From Hysterangium stoloniferum (lineage: Eukaryota > Basidiomycota > Agaricomycetes > Hysterangiales > Hysterangiaceae): 64,000 nucleotides of DNA. Below, in pieces: positions 35,968 to 45,866 of this stretch. Below the pieces are notes generated by a model, which saw only the letters and a program-made list of their open reading frames with translations, did no database searches and was not told where the DNA came from. The stretch's first letter is position 1. Each line of letters opens with the position of its first letter. The translations under genes were made by a program, and so were the position numbers. The stretch is from assembly GCA_015178975.1 (NCBI GenBank), contig WHVD01000194.1:1-64000 (forward strand), in the 5' to 3' direction.

Positions 35968-36065
35968 TGTGAGGGCGCGGAGCGCCCGAGCTTTTTCCCC
36001 AATTTGTGAGGGCGCGCAGCGCCCTGTGTGACTAAGCTGAGGGCGCGTTAGCGCCCGAAGTCTCT
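35968..36065. repeat. Three GGCGC-type palindromes near the Helitron 5' end
   Basis: Three short palindromes, each GAGGGCGC, two to three bases, AGCGCCC, lie at about 35,970, 36,010 and 36,040. They can form GC-rich hairpins. They may be part of the terminal structure. Confidence 0.6.
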
Positions 36066-36069
36066 TATT

Positions 36070-36490
36070 AGTCAGCGCGGGGGCATTTTTGCACACGCGG
36101 GAGTATTTAATGACGCCGCGGGAGCTTTTCTCACGGCCCGGGAGCATTTATGGCGCCGCGGGAGTATTGTTACAGGCGCTGGAGTGTTTTGTCACGTGCA
36201 CGGAAGTATTGTTACACGCGCGGGAGTATTTTGTAATGCCGCGGGAGTATTTGTCACATGTGCGGAACCATTTCACAGCCTAATGAAGACATTTCCCACG
36301 CACGACTCGCCAAGGAACATTTCCCGCGCCCTTCATGTAAGCATTTCCCACGTCATTTCCGGGGGAATTTCCCGCGCCCTTCACACAGTCGCGGAACTAT
36401 TTCCCGCGCCCCTCAGGCATTTTCCACACATTTTGTGGAACTATTTCCCACGCCCCTGTAAAGCCATTTCCCCGGAGAAGGATGGTAATC
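36070..36490. repeat. Degenerate GC-rich tandem repeat
   Basis: Repeats of about 30 bp containing CGCGGGAGTATTT and TGTCACG-like words (36,090-36,260) pass into CATTTCCCGCGCCC units in the reverse sense (36,290-36,480). Open frames here follow from repeat composition. Confidence 0.6.
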
Positions 36491-36514
36491 CCCGGAGGAG
36501 GTCTACATGGTTTT

Positions 36515-36925
36515 CCGGGTTAATTAGAATAAAATACAATAAATCAAAATAACATAGGATAAAATACAAATAAAATAGGAAAAATCGAAATAAATACAAA
36601 AAATAAAAGTAAAATGCTTAAAAATTGAATTAAACTAAAGCAAAATGTAATAAATCAAAATAGAATACAATAAATCAAAATCAAATACAATAAATCAAAA
36701 TAAAATGTTTAAAAATATAATAAAATAGAATAAACCAAAGTAAAATGTAATAAATCAGAATAAAATACAATGAGTCAAAATAAAATGCAATAAAACAAAA
36801 TAAAATAAAATACAATAAATAACACTAAATTCAAATGAAGTACAATAAATTAAAGTAAAATATAATAAAATAAACTAAATTACATAAAGTAAAATAAACT
36901 ACAATACATGACAGTAAGATCAACT
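36515..36925. repeat. AT-rich microsatellite, AATAAAATACAATAAATCAA units
   Basis: About 400 bp of diverged units built from TAAAATACAATAAATCAAAA. Almost no G or C. No gene. Confidence 0.8.
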
Positions 36926-36949
36926 CAATGTTTGATTGAAACCATTGCT

Positions 36950-37830
36950 GCTTTTGAAACTATTGCACCTTTTGTCACTATTGCACCTTTTGTCACTGTT
37001 GCACCTTTTGTAGCTGTCATTTCCATTTGTCACCGTTGTTTCCCTTTGTGAATGTCATTTCCATTTGTCACCATTGTTTCCCTTTGTGAACGTTGTCTCC
37101 CTTTGTGAACATTGTCTCCCTTTGTGAACGTTGTTTCCCTTTGTGAATGTTGTCTCCCTTTGTGAACGTTGTCTCCCTTTGTGAAAGTTGTGTCCCTTTG
37201 TGAACGTTGTTTCCCTTTGTGAACGTTGTTTCCCTTTGTGAATGTTGTTTCCCTTTGTGAACGTTGTTTCCCATTGTGAACGTTGTTTCCCATTGTGAAC
37301 GTTGTTTCCCATTGTGAACGTTGTTTCCCATTGTGAACGTTGTTTCCTTTTGTGACCGTTGTGTCCTTTTGTGACCGTTGATGCCTTGGTGAATGTTGTG
37401 TCCTTTTGTGAATGTTGTGTCCTTTTGTGAATGTTGTGTCCTTTTGTGAATGTTGTGTCCTTTTGTGAATGTTGTGTCCTTTTGTGAATGTTGTGTCCTT
37501 TTGTGAATGTTGTGTCCTTTTGTGACCGTTGTGTCCTTTTGTGACCGTTGTGTCCTTTTGTGACCGTTGTGTCCTTTTGTGACCGTTGTGACCTTTTGTG
37601 ACCATTGTGTCCTTTTGTGACCGTTGATGCCTTTGTTACCATTGATGCCTTGGTGAACGTTGTGTCCTTTTGTGAACGTTGTGTCCTTTTGTGACCGTTG
37701 ATTCCGTTTGTGACCGTTGATTCCGTTTGTAACCATTGATTCCGTTTGTAACCGTTGATTCCGTTTGTAACCGTTGATTCCGTTTGTAACCGTTGATTCC
37801 GTTTGTAACCGTTGATTCCGTTTGTAACCG
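36950..37830. repeat. 19-bp minisatellite, about 45 units
   Basis: Units of 19 bp such as TGTCCTTTTGTGACCGTTG, in homogeneous blocks of variants (TTTCCCTTTGTGAACGTTG; TTCCGTTTGTAACCGTTGA). Because 19 is one more than a multiple of three, successive units cycle through frames, and none contains a stop on the minus strand. That is why three long minus-strand frames overlap here. I do not treat them as genes. Confidence 0.85.
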
Positions 37831-38013
37831 TTCTAAGAACACTTTCCGTTCTAAGAACACTTTCCGTTCTAAGAACACTTTCCGTTCTAAGAACACTTTC
37901 CGTTCTAAGAACACTTTCCGTTCTCTGAACACTTTCCGTTCTCTGAACACTTTCCGTTCTCTGAACACTTTCCGTTCTCTGAACACTTTCCGTTCTCTGA
38001 ACACTTTCCGTTC
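37831..38013. repeat. 18-bp perfect tandem repeat, two variant blocks
   Basis: Five copies of TTCTAAGAACACTTTCCG are followed by five of TTCTCTGAACACTTTCCG. Units are perfect within each block, so the array expanded recently. There are no spacers. Open in frame on both strands by composition. Confidence 0.9.
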
Positions 38014-38035
38014 AAACAATGAGTCTCAGAAATAC

Positions 38036-38110
38036 TTAAAAGTTGTCGATGCAGCGAAGTTGTGGGGCAGGTCGCGAAGCGACCGCCCCGCAGCGTAGCA
38101 AGGGTTCCTA
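38036..38110. repeat. Internal copy of the Helitron 3'-end motif
   Basis: AAGTTGTGGGGCA followed by the palindrome GGTCGCGAAGCGACC (38,071-38,085) resembles 45,867-45,895, where the same palindrome and AAGTTGTGGGGT occur in the reverse order next to the real 3' end. Two more palindromes (GCGAGCGGAGCGAGC, GCGAGCGAAGCGAGC) follow at about 38,196 and 38,233. Confidence 0.55.
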
Positions 38111-38388
38111 AGCTTGTCATATCATATAAGTTAATTCGCGTCGGTGGGTCCGTGGGTGCTGCTTAGTCACTAATTGGTCAGCATTAGGTCAGCATCTGCG
38201 AGCGGAGCGAGCAGCCAAGTTCCCACGGTCACCTGCGAGCGAAGCGAGCCTAGGTTTTCCCATGCCCACAATGGCACCCCGGTGACAGTCACACACGTTG
38301 CCAGGCACGACGCGCCATTCAATGCCCATTCGTGACATAATGCGCTCGGTCGCCGACGCGCCCGGTCCCGCGACGCGCCATTCATGCG

Positions 38389-38835
38389 CTTCGTGACACC
38401 TGCACGACGTTGCGCGACCGGGCGCATTACGTCACAAACGCGCGCGCATTCAAACACAACGTGCGTATTACGTTGCAAACGCGCGCATGCAAATACAACA
38501 TGCCGCGCCCATTTGCGTGCGTATGGGGGTGCATCTTCACTCACGTCACGCCGTCTCACTCAGGTCACGTCCCTTTACCCACATCGCGCCGCTTTGCCCA
38601 CGTCACGCCGCCTCACCCACGTTCACCCACGTCACTTCGTGACACCTGCACGACGTTGCGCGACCGGGCGCATTACGTCACAAACGCGCGCGCATTCAAA
38701 CACAACGTGCGTATTACGTCGCAAACGCGCGCATGCAAATACAACATGCCGCGCCCATTTGCGTGCGTATGGGGGTGCATCTTCACTCACGTCACGCCGT
38801 CTCACTCAGGTCACGTCCCTTTACCCACATCGTGC
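38389..38835. repeat. Direct repeat, two copies of about 198 bp offset by 246 bp
   Basis: The block starting CTTCGTGACACCTGCACG at 38,389 recurs at 38,635 and is nearly identical up to CCCTTTACCCACATCG; one difference is GTTGC/GTCGC. A 48-bp spacer of CGTCACGCCGC-type units lies between. GC-rich. Long frames on both strands reflect the duplication. Confidence 0.85.
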
Positions 38836-38959
38836 CGCCTCACTGTCGCGCCATCCCGGGCGCATTACGTCACAAACGCGGACTCACCGCACCACCCTAG
38901 ATTTCCCACGGTGCCTTAGGTTTCCCACGAAATTTTAAAACTCACTGCTGCCACGCTGT

Positions 38960-39060
38960 CAGGCCATCCAATCACCACACCTACATCTTCTGTTCTAAGC
39001 TCTCTAAAAATACCCTCTCACCAGTGCTTCTATAGGACAATCAGGAGCTATCATATTAAC
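38960..39060 (+). promoter_or_regulatory. Candidate Helitron promoter
   Basis: CCAAT at 38,968-38,972 and a TATA-like CTAAAAATA at about 39,004 lie just before the spliced leader, at the change from GC-rich repeats to AT-rich sequence. Suggestive only. Confidence 0.3.
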
Positions 39061-39299
39061 ACTTCTCTGAGCCTTTTAATTGGCCCATTGGCTTTAAGGT
39101 ATGTGTCAGCAAATTGTCTCTTTTTCAATCTTAACTTATATGATTTCTTATAAACCTTTGTTCTTTTTTGGTAGTTTTGTTAAAGTAGATCAGGGAGGTG
39201 AAGTTTTGAAGATTTGATTGACTTTCCTGGACATTCCAGTGAGTTATTTGTTAATTTTCGCTTTTTTAATGTTTTTTTAATACATTTGTACCCTTTTTG

Positions 39300-40390
39300 G
39301 CCCAGTTCAGGACTTGAATATATCCTCATAATATCCAAGGCTTTTTCAGGTAGGTTTTATGTTATTTTGATCACGTTTTTGATTTTCTTTATATTTTTTT
39401 GTATTTAAATTTCGCATTTTTAATGTTTTTTTAATATTCTTTTAGGAAACCTTCTGATCTTTTGATTAGTTTTTCATCTCAAAGCTTCTTCAAAACATCC
39501 AGGACAATTTCAGGTGAGTTTTGGATGATTCTGTTTATGTTTTTCAATTTTTTGTATTTAAATTTCGCGTTTTTAATGTTTTTTTACTATTCTTTTAGAA
39601 GACCTTCTGATCTTTTGATTAGTATTTCATCTCAAAGCTTCTTCAAAACATCCAGGACAATTTCAGGTGAGTTTTGGATGATTCTGTTCATATTTATTTA
39701 AATTTTGCTTTATTAATGTTTTCTTAATGTTTTTTTAGAAGACCTTTTGATTCTTTGGTTGTTATTTCATCTCAAAGCTTCTTCACAATATTCAGGACAT
39801 TTTCAAGTGAGTTGTATATTATTTTGATCATGTTTTTGTTTTTTTTAATGTTTTTGGAATATTTTAGAGGGATTTCTTATTTCTTTGATAGTCTTTTCCT
39901 CTTACAACATCCTTCCAATATCCAAGATATTTTCAATTATCAAGTGAGTTGTGAATTCTCTTATATGATGGTATTCTAAATACATTCTTCTTTTCACTTT
40001 TCTTTAGGATTTTTTACTCACTGCAGGTATGTAAGACATGATACAAGTACCATTTAATCTTTCTGATGTGTTTGGACTAGACTAGGAACATCAGACATAT
40101 TGCAAGTGAGTGTTTAAATGATATCTTCATATTTTAGCATGTTTTTTGATTTTTGTTCAGTATTTTAGATTCTTTTGACTTTGTTCACATCAATTAACTC
40201 CAGGATAGCTGGAGTTCCTCAAATGCAATTCAGCAGGCATTTTATAAGGGTATGTTTACAATCTTTTCTATGGTTACTTGGTATTGACTGAATATTGTCA
40301 GGTTTCACTTTTTTGCTTATTGGTAGCTTGCATAGTAATGTAAGTTTATTCTATTTTTCATTCAATGTCTAATCTATCCACTATTTTAGG
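39300..40390 (+). other. Spliced leader with tandem micro-exons upstream of the Helitron ORF
   Basis: Successive TTTTAG acceptors and GTGAGT donors bound short repeated blocks: 39,446-39,513, 39,599-39,666 and 39,739-39,806 are each exactly 68 nt and share CATCTCAAAGCTTCTTC and AGGACA; 39,868-39,943 (76 nt) and 40,008-40,026 (19 nt) follow; 39,311-39,349 precedes them. The repeat period is about 140-153 bp. A final acceptor at 40,384-40,389 leads into the ORF, which is open from 40,373. The blocks look like duplicated non-coding exons. Whether they are spliced in series or as alternatives cannot be told. Confidence 0.6.
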
Positions 40391-40468
40391 GATTTACCTT
40401 CTGAACCTTCTACACCTGAACGCAATCGGCAGAATATACGTGCTCAGGACCATCAGCAGCGTTTGGTA

Positions 40469-43400
40469 ATGACCCCACACACTGAGCGTCGCCGCCTGAG
40501 ACATGATGGTGTTTCTCAGCAGCATGCTATTTCTGCTCCTGTACTATTCCTCTTGGCTCCTCCTGCCAATCCATTTGCTATTGCTGGATCATCACGTAAT
40601 ATTGTCCCTCCTGCCAATCCTCTGCCTAACAATCAGCAGGATCCCTTTGCTATTGCTGGATCATCACGTAATATTGTCTCTCCTGCCAATCCTCTGCCTA
40701 ACAATCAGCAGGATCCCTTTGCTATTGCTGGATCATCAAGTAATATAGATGGTCCTGCTCTTACTCCTGGCACTGTTGTAGCTAATATACGTGCACAATT
40801 GGCAGATGGACCACAGCTTGCATCATCATCTACTGCATTACAGCATCCTGTTGCAGTGGGCAGGAGAGCAGTGAGAGACTTATTTGATCAGGCTGCTAGG
40901 GTCCCTGCACCTCCCCCTCTTAATAATAGATGGTTACGGGGAAGAAATGTAGCTCCACCTCTCTCTGAATTGCCACTTCATATTGGCAGAAGAGCAGTCA
41001 CTGCTTTACAAGTTCAGGCAGCTGCCCTTCCATTACAACAGGCACCCTCCCAGAATCCTCAGATTATTCCTGCTCTTCCTATCTTACCTTTAGATCATGT
41101 TCCTATTCCTCCTATTGTTCCTGTACCAATGGATGAGGATGCATTACCGTTACCACATATTCCTGAGCCTGCTGAACCTGTTCCACCACCTCCTGGACCC
41201 CCTGGGCCACTCCCCCTGGCCAGGTGCCCAATTGATGAGAATAATCCACTGCTGCAGCCACATTATCTGGGAACAATGACTGTATTATGTTCAAAATGCA
41301 ATGCATTACATTGGATGGCAGAGCGTCTTCAGCATTCCTCTAATAATAATCCTCTTTTTGGAAGTTGTTGTCTATCTGGAAAGATCAGATTACCTATACT
41401 TGAAGATGTCCCTCAACCATTACGTCATCTATTAGAGAATCCTGAGGATGCAGATTCTAAAGAGTTTCGTAAAAATATCTGGGCATATAATTCTGCTTTA
41501 GCATTTACTTCCCTGGGTGCTACAATGGACAGGTCATTGCTTGATGGGGAACGTGGTCCTTATGTCTTTAAACTCCATGGGGAACTTAGACATAATCATG
41601 GTGCTCTGATTCCTAATGAGGGTCAAATTCCTTCCTATGCTCAGCTCTACTTTTATGAAGCAGATGCTGCATTAGAGCATAGGTATGCACGTAACCAGGA
41701 CAAAAGAATCAATGCTACAACTCTTTCTGGATTACAGGATATGATGTTAGAATTTAATCCTTTTGTTCACATCTATAAACAAGCTATGACACGTCTGAGA
41801 GACCAACCAATCACTCCTCAGCTTCAGGTCAGGCTAACATATAAAGCTCATACAGATCCAAGGCGATACAACATTCCAACAGGGGATGAGTTGGCAGTCA
41901 TTCTCCCAGGGGATGGTACTTCTACTGATAGAAGAGACATTGTGCTTAATTATCAGGGTGGAGGATTTAGAAGAATCTTTGAAACTAATCCTTTGTATGC
42001 TCCACTCCATTATGTACTATTCTTTCCAAGAGGAGAGCGAGGCTGGAGTTGGGATATTCCCTATGCAAATGAACCACTCCCTGCTGAGATAGTCCTAGCC
42101 CCAGCAGCTATTGAGGAGATTGCTCCAGGGCCAGAAGTCCTTGAACCAGCTCCTGAGGAGATAATACCTGACTTGCCAGAGGTAGTGATTCCTCAACCTG
42201 AAGTAGTTCCCCAAGTTGTACCTCTCCCACCTGAGCAAATAGATATTCCAGTTGATGATGCTATACCACCTCCTGAGCCAGCTATGGAACAGGATGAGGT
42301 GCAAGGAATTACTGAAGAACTTGAACCTGAACAAGTGACAGAGAATAGGCAGAAGAAAAAGCAGACAAAAGTCTCCCAGATAAAGTATTATGCTTATCGA
42401 CTCTTTCAAAGAATTGGTGAAGCAACTACAATTCTGAGGGGTGGAAAACTGCTTCAGCAATACATTGTAGATGCATGGGCAGCAGCAGAGCAAAGCAGGC
42501 TATCATGGATAAGACACAATCAAGGCACTTTACGAGCTGAAATGTACCATCAGGTGGTTGATGCCTTCACAGTACAGGATAATAACCAGCAACCTGAGCC
42601 AAATGAAATTGGAAGTAGATTTATACTGCCAGCAACCTTCCAAGGTAGCAGTCGGGATATGATGGAAAATTTGCAAAATTCACTGGCTATATCACGCAAA
42701 TATGGCAATGCAAGCATGTTTATTACTATGACAGCCAACCCCAAATGGAGGGAAATAACTGAAGCACTTCTTCCAGGGCAAACTGCTGCTGATCGCCCAG
42801 ATATAGTGTCACGTGTTTTTGCATTGAAAAAGGCACACTTGCTTCAGCTCATTATGAAGAAAAATTACCTTGGCAAAACAGTTGCCCGTGTCCATACCAT
42901 TGAATTTCAGAAGCGTGGTCTCCCTCATATGCATTTGCTCATATGGTTTGAAGAGGGGGCAAAGCTTCGGACTCCTGCAGAAGTTGATTCTATGATATCT
43001 GCTGAGTTTCCAGATCAAGAGGAGGAACCCAAGCTTTACAAGTTGGTATCTGAGCTCATGACTCATGTATGTGGTGAAAAATGTATCAAAGATAACAAAT
43101 GTACAAAGCATTTTCCCAAGCCCTTTCGTGAATCTACAAGTATAAATGAAGATGGCTATTCAAAGTACCGCCGTAGAAATGATGGCAGAAAACATAAAGT
43201 CAGAGGTCATGAGTTAGACAATCGACATGTTGTCCCTTACTGTGCTGCCCTTCTTCTCATTCTGGAATGTCATATCAATGTTGAGATGACTTTTAATGTT
43301 CGCTCCATTAAATATATTCACAAGTATATATACAAAGGACATGATCGTACAACAATGGAGTTTGGAAAGAACAAGGATGAAATTCAACAATATATTGATG

Positions 43401-45670
43401 CCCGCTATGTCAGTGCACATGAAGCATTTTGGAGACTTTTGGAAAATGAGATACATACTCAAATTCCTGCTGTCATAGCCCTCCCTGTGCATTTAGAGAA
43501 TCACCAATCAGTTATCTTTGATGGCATGGAGGGTCCAGAAGAAGCTTTGGATGCTGCCCATCATTCCAAGACTAAGTTGATGGCATACTTTGAGGCCAAT
43601 TCTAACAATACAATAGGCCTTAATGGTAGAGCAGCCAATTCACTTCACTATGTTGATTTTCCAGAATTTTTCACATGGAATTCAAAAAACAGAAAATGGA
43701 ATACAAGGAAAAGGGGATTTGCCATTGGACGTATTCATTTTGCAGGACCCTCAAGTGGCCCAAGGTTCTTCCTACGTACTTTACTCACAGTTGTCAAGGG
43801 GGCAACTTCTTTCGAAGATCTCAGGACCTATGAAGGACAGGTCTATCCTTCCTTCCAAGCAGCCTGCATGGCACGTGGTCTACTTGAAGATGATAAAGAA
43901 TGGAAGTTGTGTCTTCGAGAGGCAAAGGCTATGCAGACTGGATCTCAATTGAGGAGACTGTTTGCTACTATTCTCAGCCAATGCTTTCCTTCTGATCCAG
44001 CTGCACTCTGGCATGAATTCAAAGCAGACATTTGTGATGACTTGAAACACTTTCTTCAGACACATCTTAATGAGCCAAACCCATCTCCTGAGACAGTCCA
44101 TGATTTTGGCCTCTTTAAGCTTGATGAAATTCTTCGTACAAGTGGGAAATCACTCTCAGAGTACCCTCATATGCCTCAATATACACAGCCATGGGAAAAC
44201 AGAGTAGGAAATCAATTCATCAATGAACAGAGGGCTTATGACAAGGATACTGAGCAAATAAAAGCAAATATAAATATTGAAAAGTTAAATGAGGGCCAAA
44301 GGGTTGCATACAATCAAATTATGGATGCTGTCATTGCAAGACATGAAACTGGAGTAGATGGAAAGCTTTTCTTTTTAAATGGACCTGGGGGTACTGGAAA
44401 ATCATTTGTTTGGAATACTTTGGCACATGCCTGCAGAGGTAAAGGACTCATTGTACTCTGTGTTGCCTCCTCTGGCATTGCTTCACTTATTCTGAGTGGT
44501 GGGCGGACGTCTCACAGTATGTTTCAAATTCCCCTTGAGGTTGATGAGAAATCCATCTGTACAATGAAGAAAGGCTCAGATAAAGCCAATCTAATGAAAG
44601 AGGTCAGCCTTATTATTTGGGATGAGGTTCCAATGCAGAATCGCTTTGCCTGTGAAGCAGTAGATCGGAGCCTTAGAGATATCCTTAACAAGGATGTTCC
44701 TTTTGGAGGCATTACAGTAGCATGGGGTGGTGACTTTCAACAGACATTGCCTGTCATTCCTAAAGGTTCAAAAGAAGATATTATTGGTGCATGTATTTCA
44801 CGGTCTCACCTTTGGCACAATGTCAAGATTCTGTTTTTGACTGAGAATATGCGTGTAGATCCTACTGATCAAGAGAGTGCTGTTTTTGCTCAGTGGCTTT
44901 TGGATATTGGACATGGAAAGGACATGCCTCTTGATCATATGTTTAAAGTCCCTGAACACATGCTATGTGGACCGACAGTGGATAATTTAGTCTCAACTAT
45001 TTATCCAAACATACATGATCCTGAGGTTCTTACTGATGAGTTTTTCTTGGAGCGGGCCATTCTCTGTCCTCGAAATACAGATGTAGATCAAATCAATGAC
45101 ATGCTCTTTGAAAGATTTCCAGGGATTGGGCAGACCTACCACAGTGCAGACAGTGTCAAAGATGGAGCCAATGAGACATTATATCCTCCTGAGTACTTAA
45201 ACTCAATCAACTTTGGAGGATTGTCACCAAGTAAATTGCATTTGAAACCTGGAGTGCCATTGATGCTTCTCCGAAACTTGGATCCAGGACAAGGACTGTG
45301 TAATGGAACAAGACTGCGGTTAATACAAATGACTCACAGAGTACTTGAAGTAAAGATCATTACAGGACCTTCAGCAGGAGAGCTGGCATTCATTCCTCGA
45401 ATAACAATTATTCCAACTACAAAACAAGTGCCATTTGAACTGCATCGTCGGCAGTTTCCAGTCAGGCTAGCATTTTCTATGACTATTAATAAGTCACAGG
45501 GTCAATCTTTAAAATTAGTTGGATTGGATCTGCGTAGTCCTGTGTTCTCACATGGACAGTTTTATGTTGGTGTTTCAAGAGGGACAAATTGGGGAAGAGT
45601 GAAAATCCTACTCCATGACACTGATATGACTGCAAATGTAGTGTTTAAGGATGTTATTATTGATCCATGA
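40469..45670 (+). CDS. Helitron Rep/PIF1-type helicase (RepHel)
   Basis: This protein nicks, unwinds and rejoins DNA for rolling-circle transposition. First ATG is at 40,469 (an in-frame TTG precedes it, and the frame is open from 40,373, so upstream exons may add residues). Order: a Pro/Ala-rich N-terminus with a 24-residue repeat (PFAIAGSSRNIV and PANPLPNNQQD, residues about 35-95); a Cys cluster (CSKCNALHW, GSCCLSGKIRLP; about 273-305); a Glu/Pro-rich linker (about 545-630); the Helitron_like_N/Rep domain with FQKRGLPHMHLL (HUH, about 812-825) and KYIHKYIYKGHDR (paired Tyr, about 948-960); then the helicase with GPGGTGKS (about 1305), IIWDEVPM, WGGDFQQTLPV, LTENMR, NGTRLRL, TINKSQGQS and GQFYVGVSRG. 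About 1,734 residues with no stop or frameshift, normal for the family. All catalytic motifs are present. No RPA or endonuclease domain seen. Confidence 0.95.
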   Translation: MTPHTERRRLRHDGVSQQHAISAPVLFLLAPPANPFAIAGSSRNIVPPANPLPNNQQDPFAIAGSSRNIVSPANPLPNNQQDPFAIAGSSSNIDGPALTPGTVVANIRAQLADGPQLASSSTALQHPVAVGRRAVRDLFDQAARVPAPPPLNNRWLRGRNVAPPLSELPLHIGRRAVTALQVQAAALPLQQAPSQNPQIIPALPILPLDHVPIPPIVPVPMDEDALPLPHIPEPAEPVPPPPGPPGPLPLARCPIDENNPLLQPHYLGTMTVLCSKCNALHWMAERLQHSSNNNPLFGSCCLSGKIRLPILEDVPQPLRHLLENPEDADSKEFRKNIWAYNSALAFTSLGATMDRSLLDGERGPYVFKLHGELRHNHGALIPNEGQIPSYAQLYFYEADAALEHRYARNQDKRINATTLSGLQDMMLEFNPFVHIYKQAMTRLRDQPITPQLQVRLTYKAHTDPRRYNIPTGDELAVILPGDGTSTDRRDIVLNYQGGGFRRIFETNPLYAPLHYVLFFPRGERGWSWDIPYANEPLPAEIVLAPAAIEEIAPGPEVLEPAPEEIIPDLPEVVIPQPEVVPQVVPLPPEQIDIPVDDAIPPPEPAMEQDEVQGITEELEPEQVTENRQKKKQTKVSQIKYYAYRLFQRIGEATTILRGGKLLQQYIVDAWAAAEQSRLSWIRHNQGTLRAEMYHQVVDAFTVQDNNQQPEPNEIGSRFILPATFQGSSRDMMENLQNSLAISRKYGNASMFITMTANPKWREITEALLPGQTAADRPDIVSRVFALKKAHLLQLIMKKNYLGKTVARVHTIEFQKRGLPHMHLLIWFEEGAKLRTPAEVDSMISAEFPDQEEEPKLYKLVSELMTHVCGEKCIKDNKCTKHFPKPFRESTSINEDGYSKYRRRNDGRKHKVRGHELDNRHVVPYCAALLLILECHINVEMTFNVRSIKYIHKYIYKGHDRTTMEFGKNKDEIQQYIDARYVSAHEAFWRLLENEIHTQIPAVIALPVHLENHQSVIFDGMEGPEEALDAAHHSKTKLMAYFEANSNNTIGLNGRAANSLHYVDFPEFFTWNSKNRKWNTRKRGFAIGRIHFAGPSSGPRFFLRTLLTVVKGATSFEDLRTYEGQVYPSFQAACMARGLLEDDKEWKLCLREAKAMQTGSQLRRLFATILSQCFPSDPAALWHEFKADICDDLKHFLQTHLNEPNPSPETVHDFGLFKLDEILRTSGKSLSEYPHMPQYTQPWENRVGNQFINEQRAYDKDTEQIKANINIEKLNEGQRVAYNQIMDAVIARHETGVDGKLFFLNGPGGTGKSFVWNTLAHACRGKGLIVLCVASSGIASLILSGGRTSHSMFQIPLEVDEKSICTMKKGSDKANLMKEVSLIIWDEVPMQNRFACEAVDRSLRDILNKDVPFGGITVAWGGDFQQTLPVIPKGSKEDIIGACISRSHLWHNVKILFLTENMRVDPTDQESAVFAQWLLDIGHGKDMPLDHMFKVPEHMLCGPTVDNLVSTIYPNIHDPEVLTDEFFLERAILCPRNTDVDQINDMLFERFPGIGQTYHSADSVKDGANETLYPPEYLNSINFGGLSPSKLHLKPGVPLMLLRNLDPGQGLCNGTRLRLIQMTHRVLEVKIITGPSAGELAFIPRITIIPTTKQVPFELHRRQFPVRLAFSMTINKSQGQSLKLVGLDLRSPVFSHGQFYVGVSRGTNWGRVKILLHDTDMTANVVFKDVIIDP

Positions 45671-45866
45671 GTAAGTATTCAGTAACATTCCAAAAGGAGA
45701 CTGACTTATGTTTTTTAGGTTCAGTGAATTTACAAATGTGTATAATGTATATAATTCTGAATAATGTAAACTTTAATCACTTTAAAATAAGTCTCTGAAT
45801 CAGAATAAGATATGGCTGTTGATGTATGTTTAAAGACATTATTATTGATTATTATTGATCCACCAG

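Noticed and set aside
37030-37736. Three overlapping minus-strand frames of 191-222 codons
   Set aside because: They are the same 19-bp repeat read in three phases; no start context, no domain, no splice signals.
37831-38013. Possible CRISPR-like array
   Set aside because: The 18-bp units are contiguous with no spacers, and the setting is a eukaryotic transposon.
38036-38110. End of the Helitron placed here
   Set aside because: The paralogue-based target junction at 45,939/45,940 is exact, and no A sequence adjoins this point.
38384-38938. Overlapping plus-strand frames of 169-184 codons
   Set aside because: Both run across the 246-bp-offset duplication in GC-rich sequence, and the protein is repeat-like with no recognisable motif.
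40503-40748. Second frame over the start of the Helitron ORF
   Set aside because: A shadow of the 72-bp coding repeat in the RepHel N-terminus.
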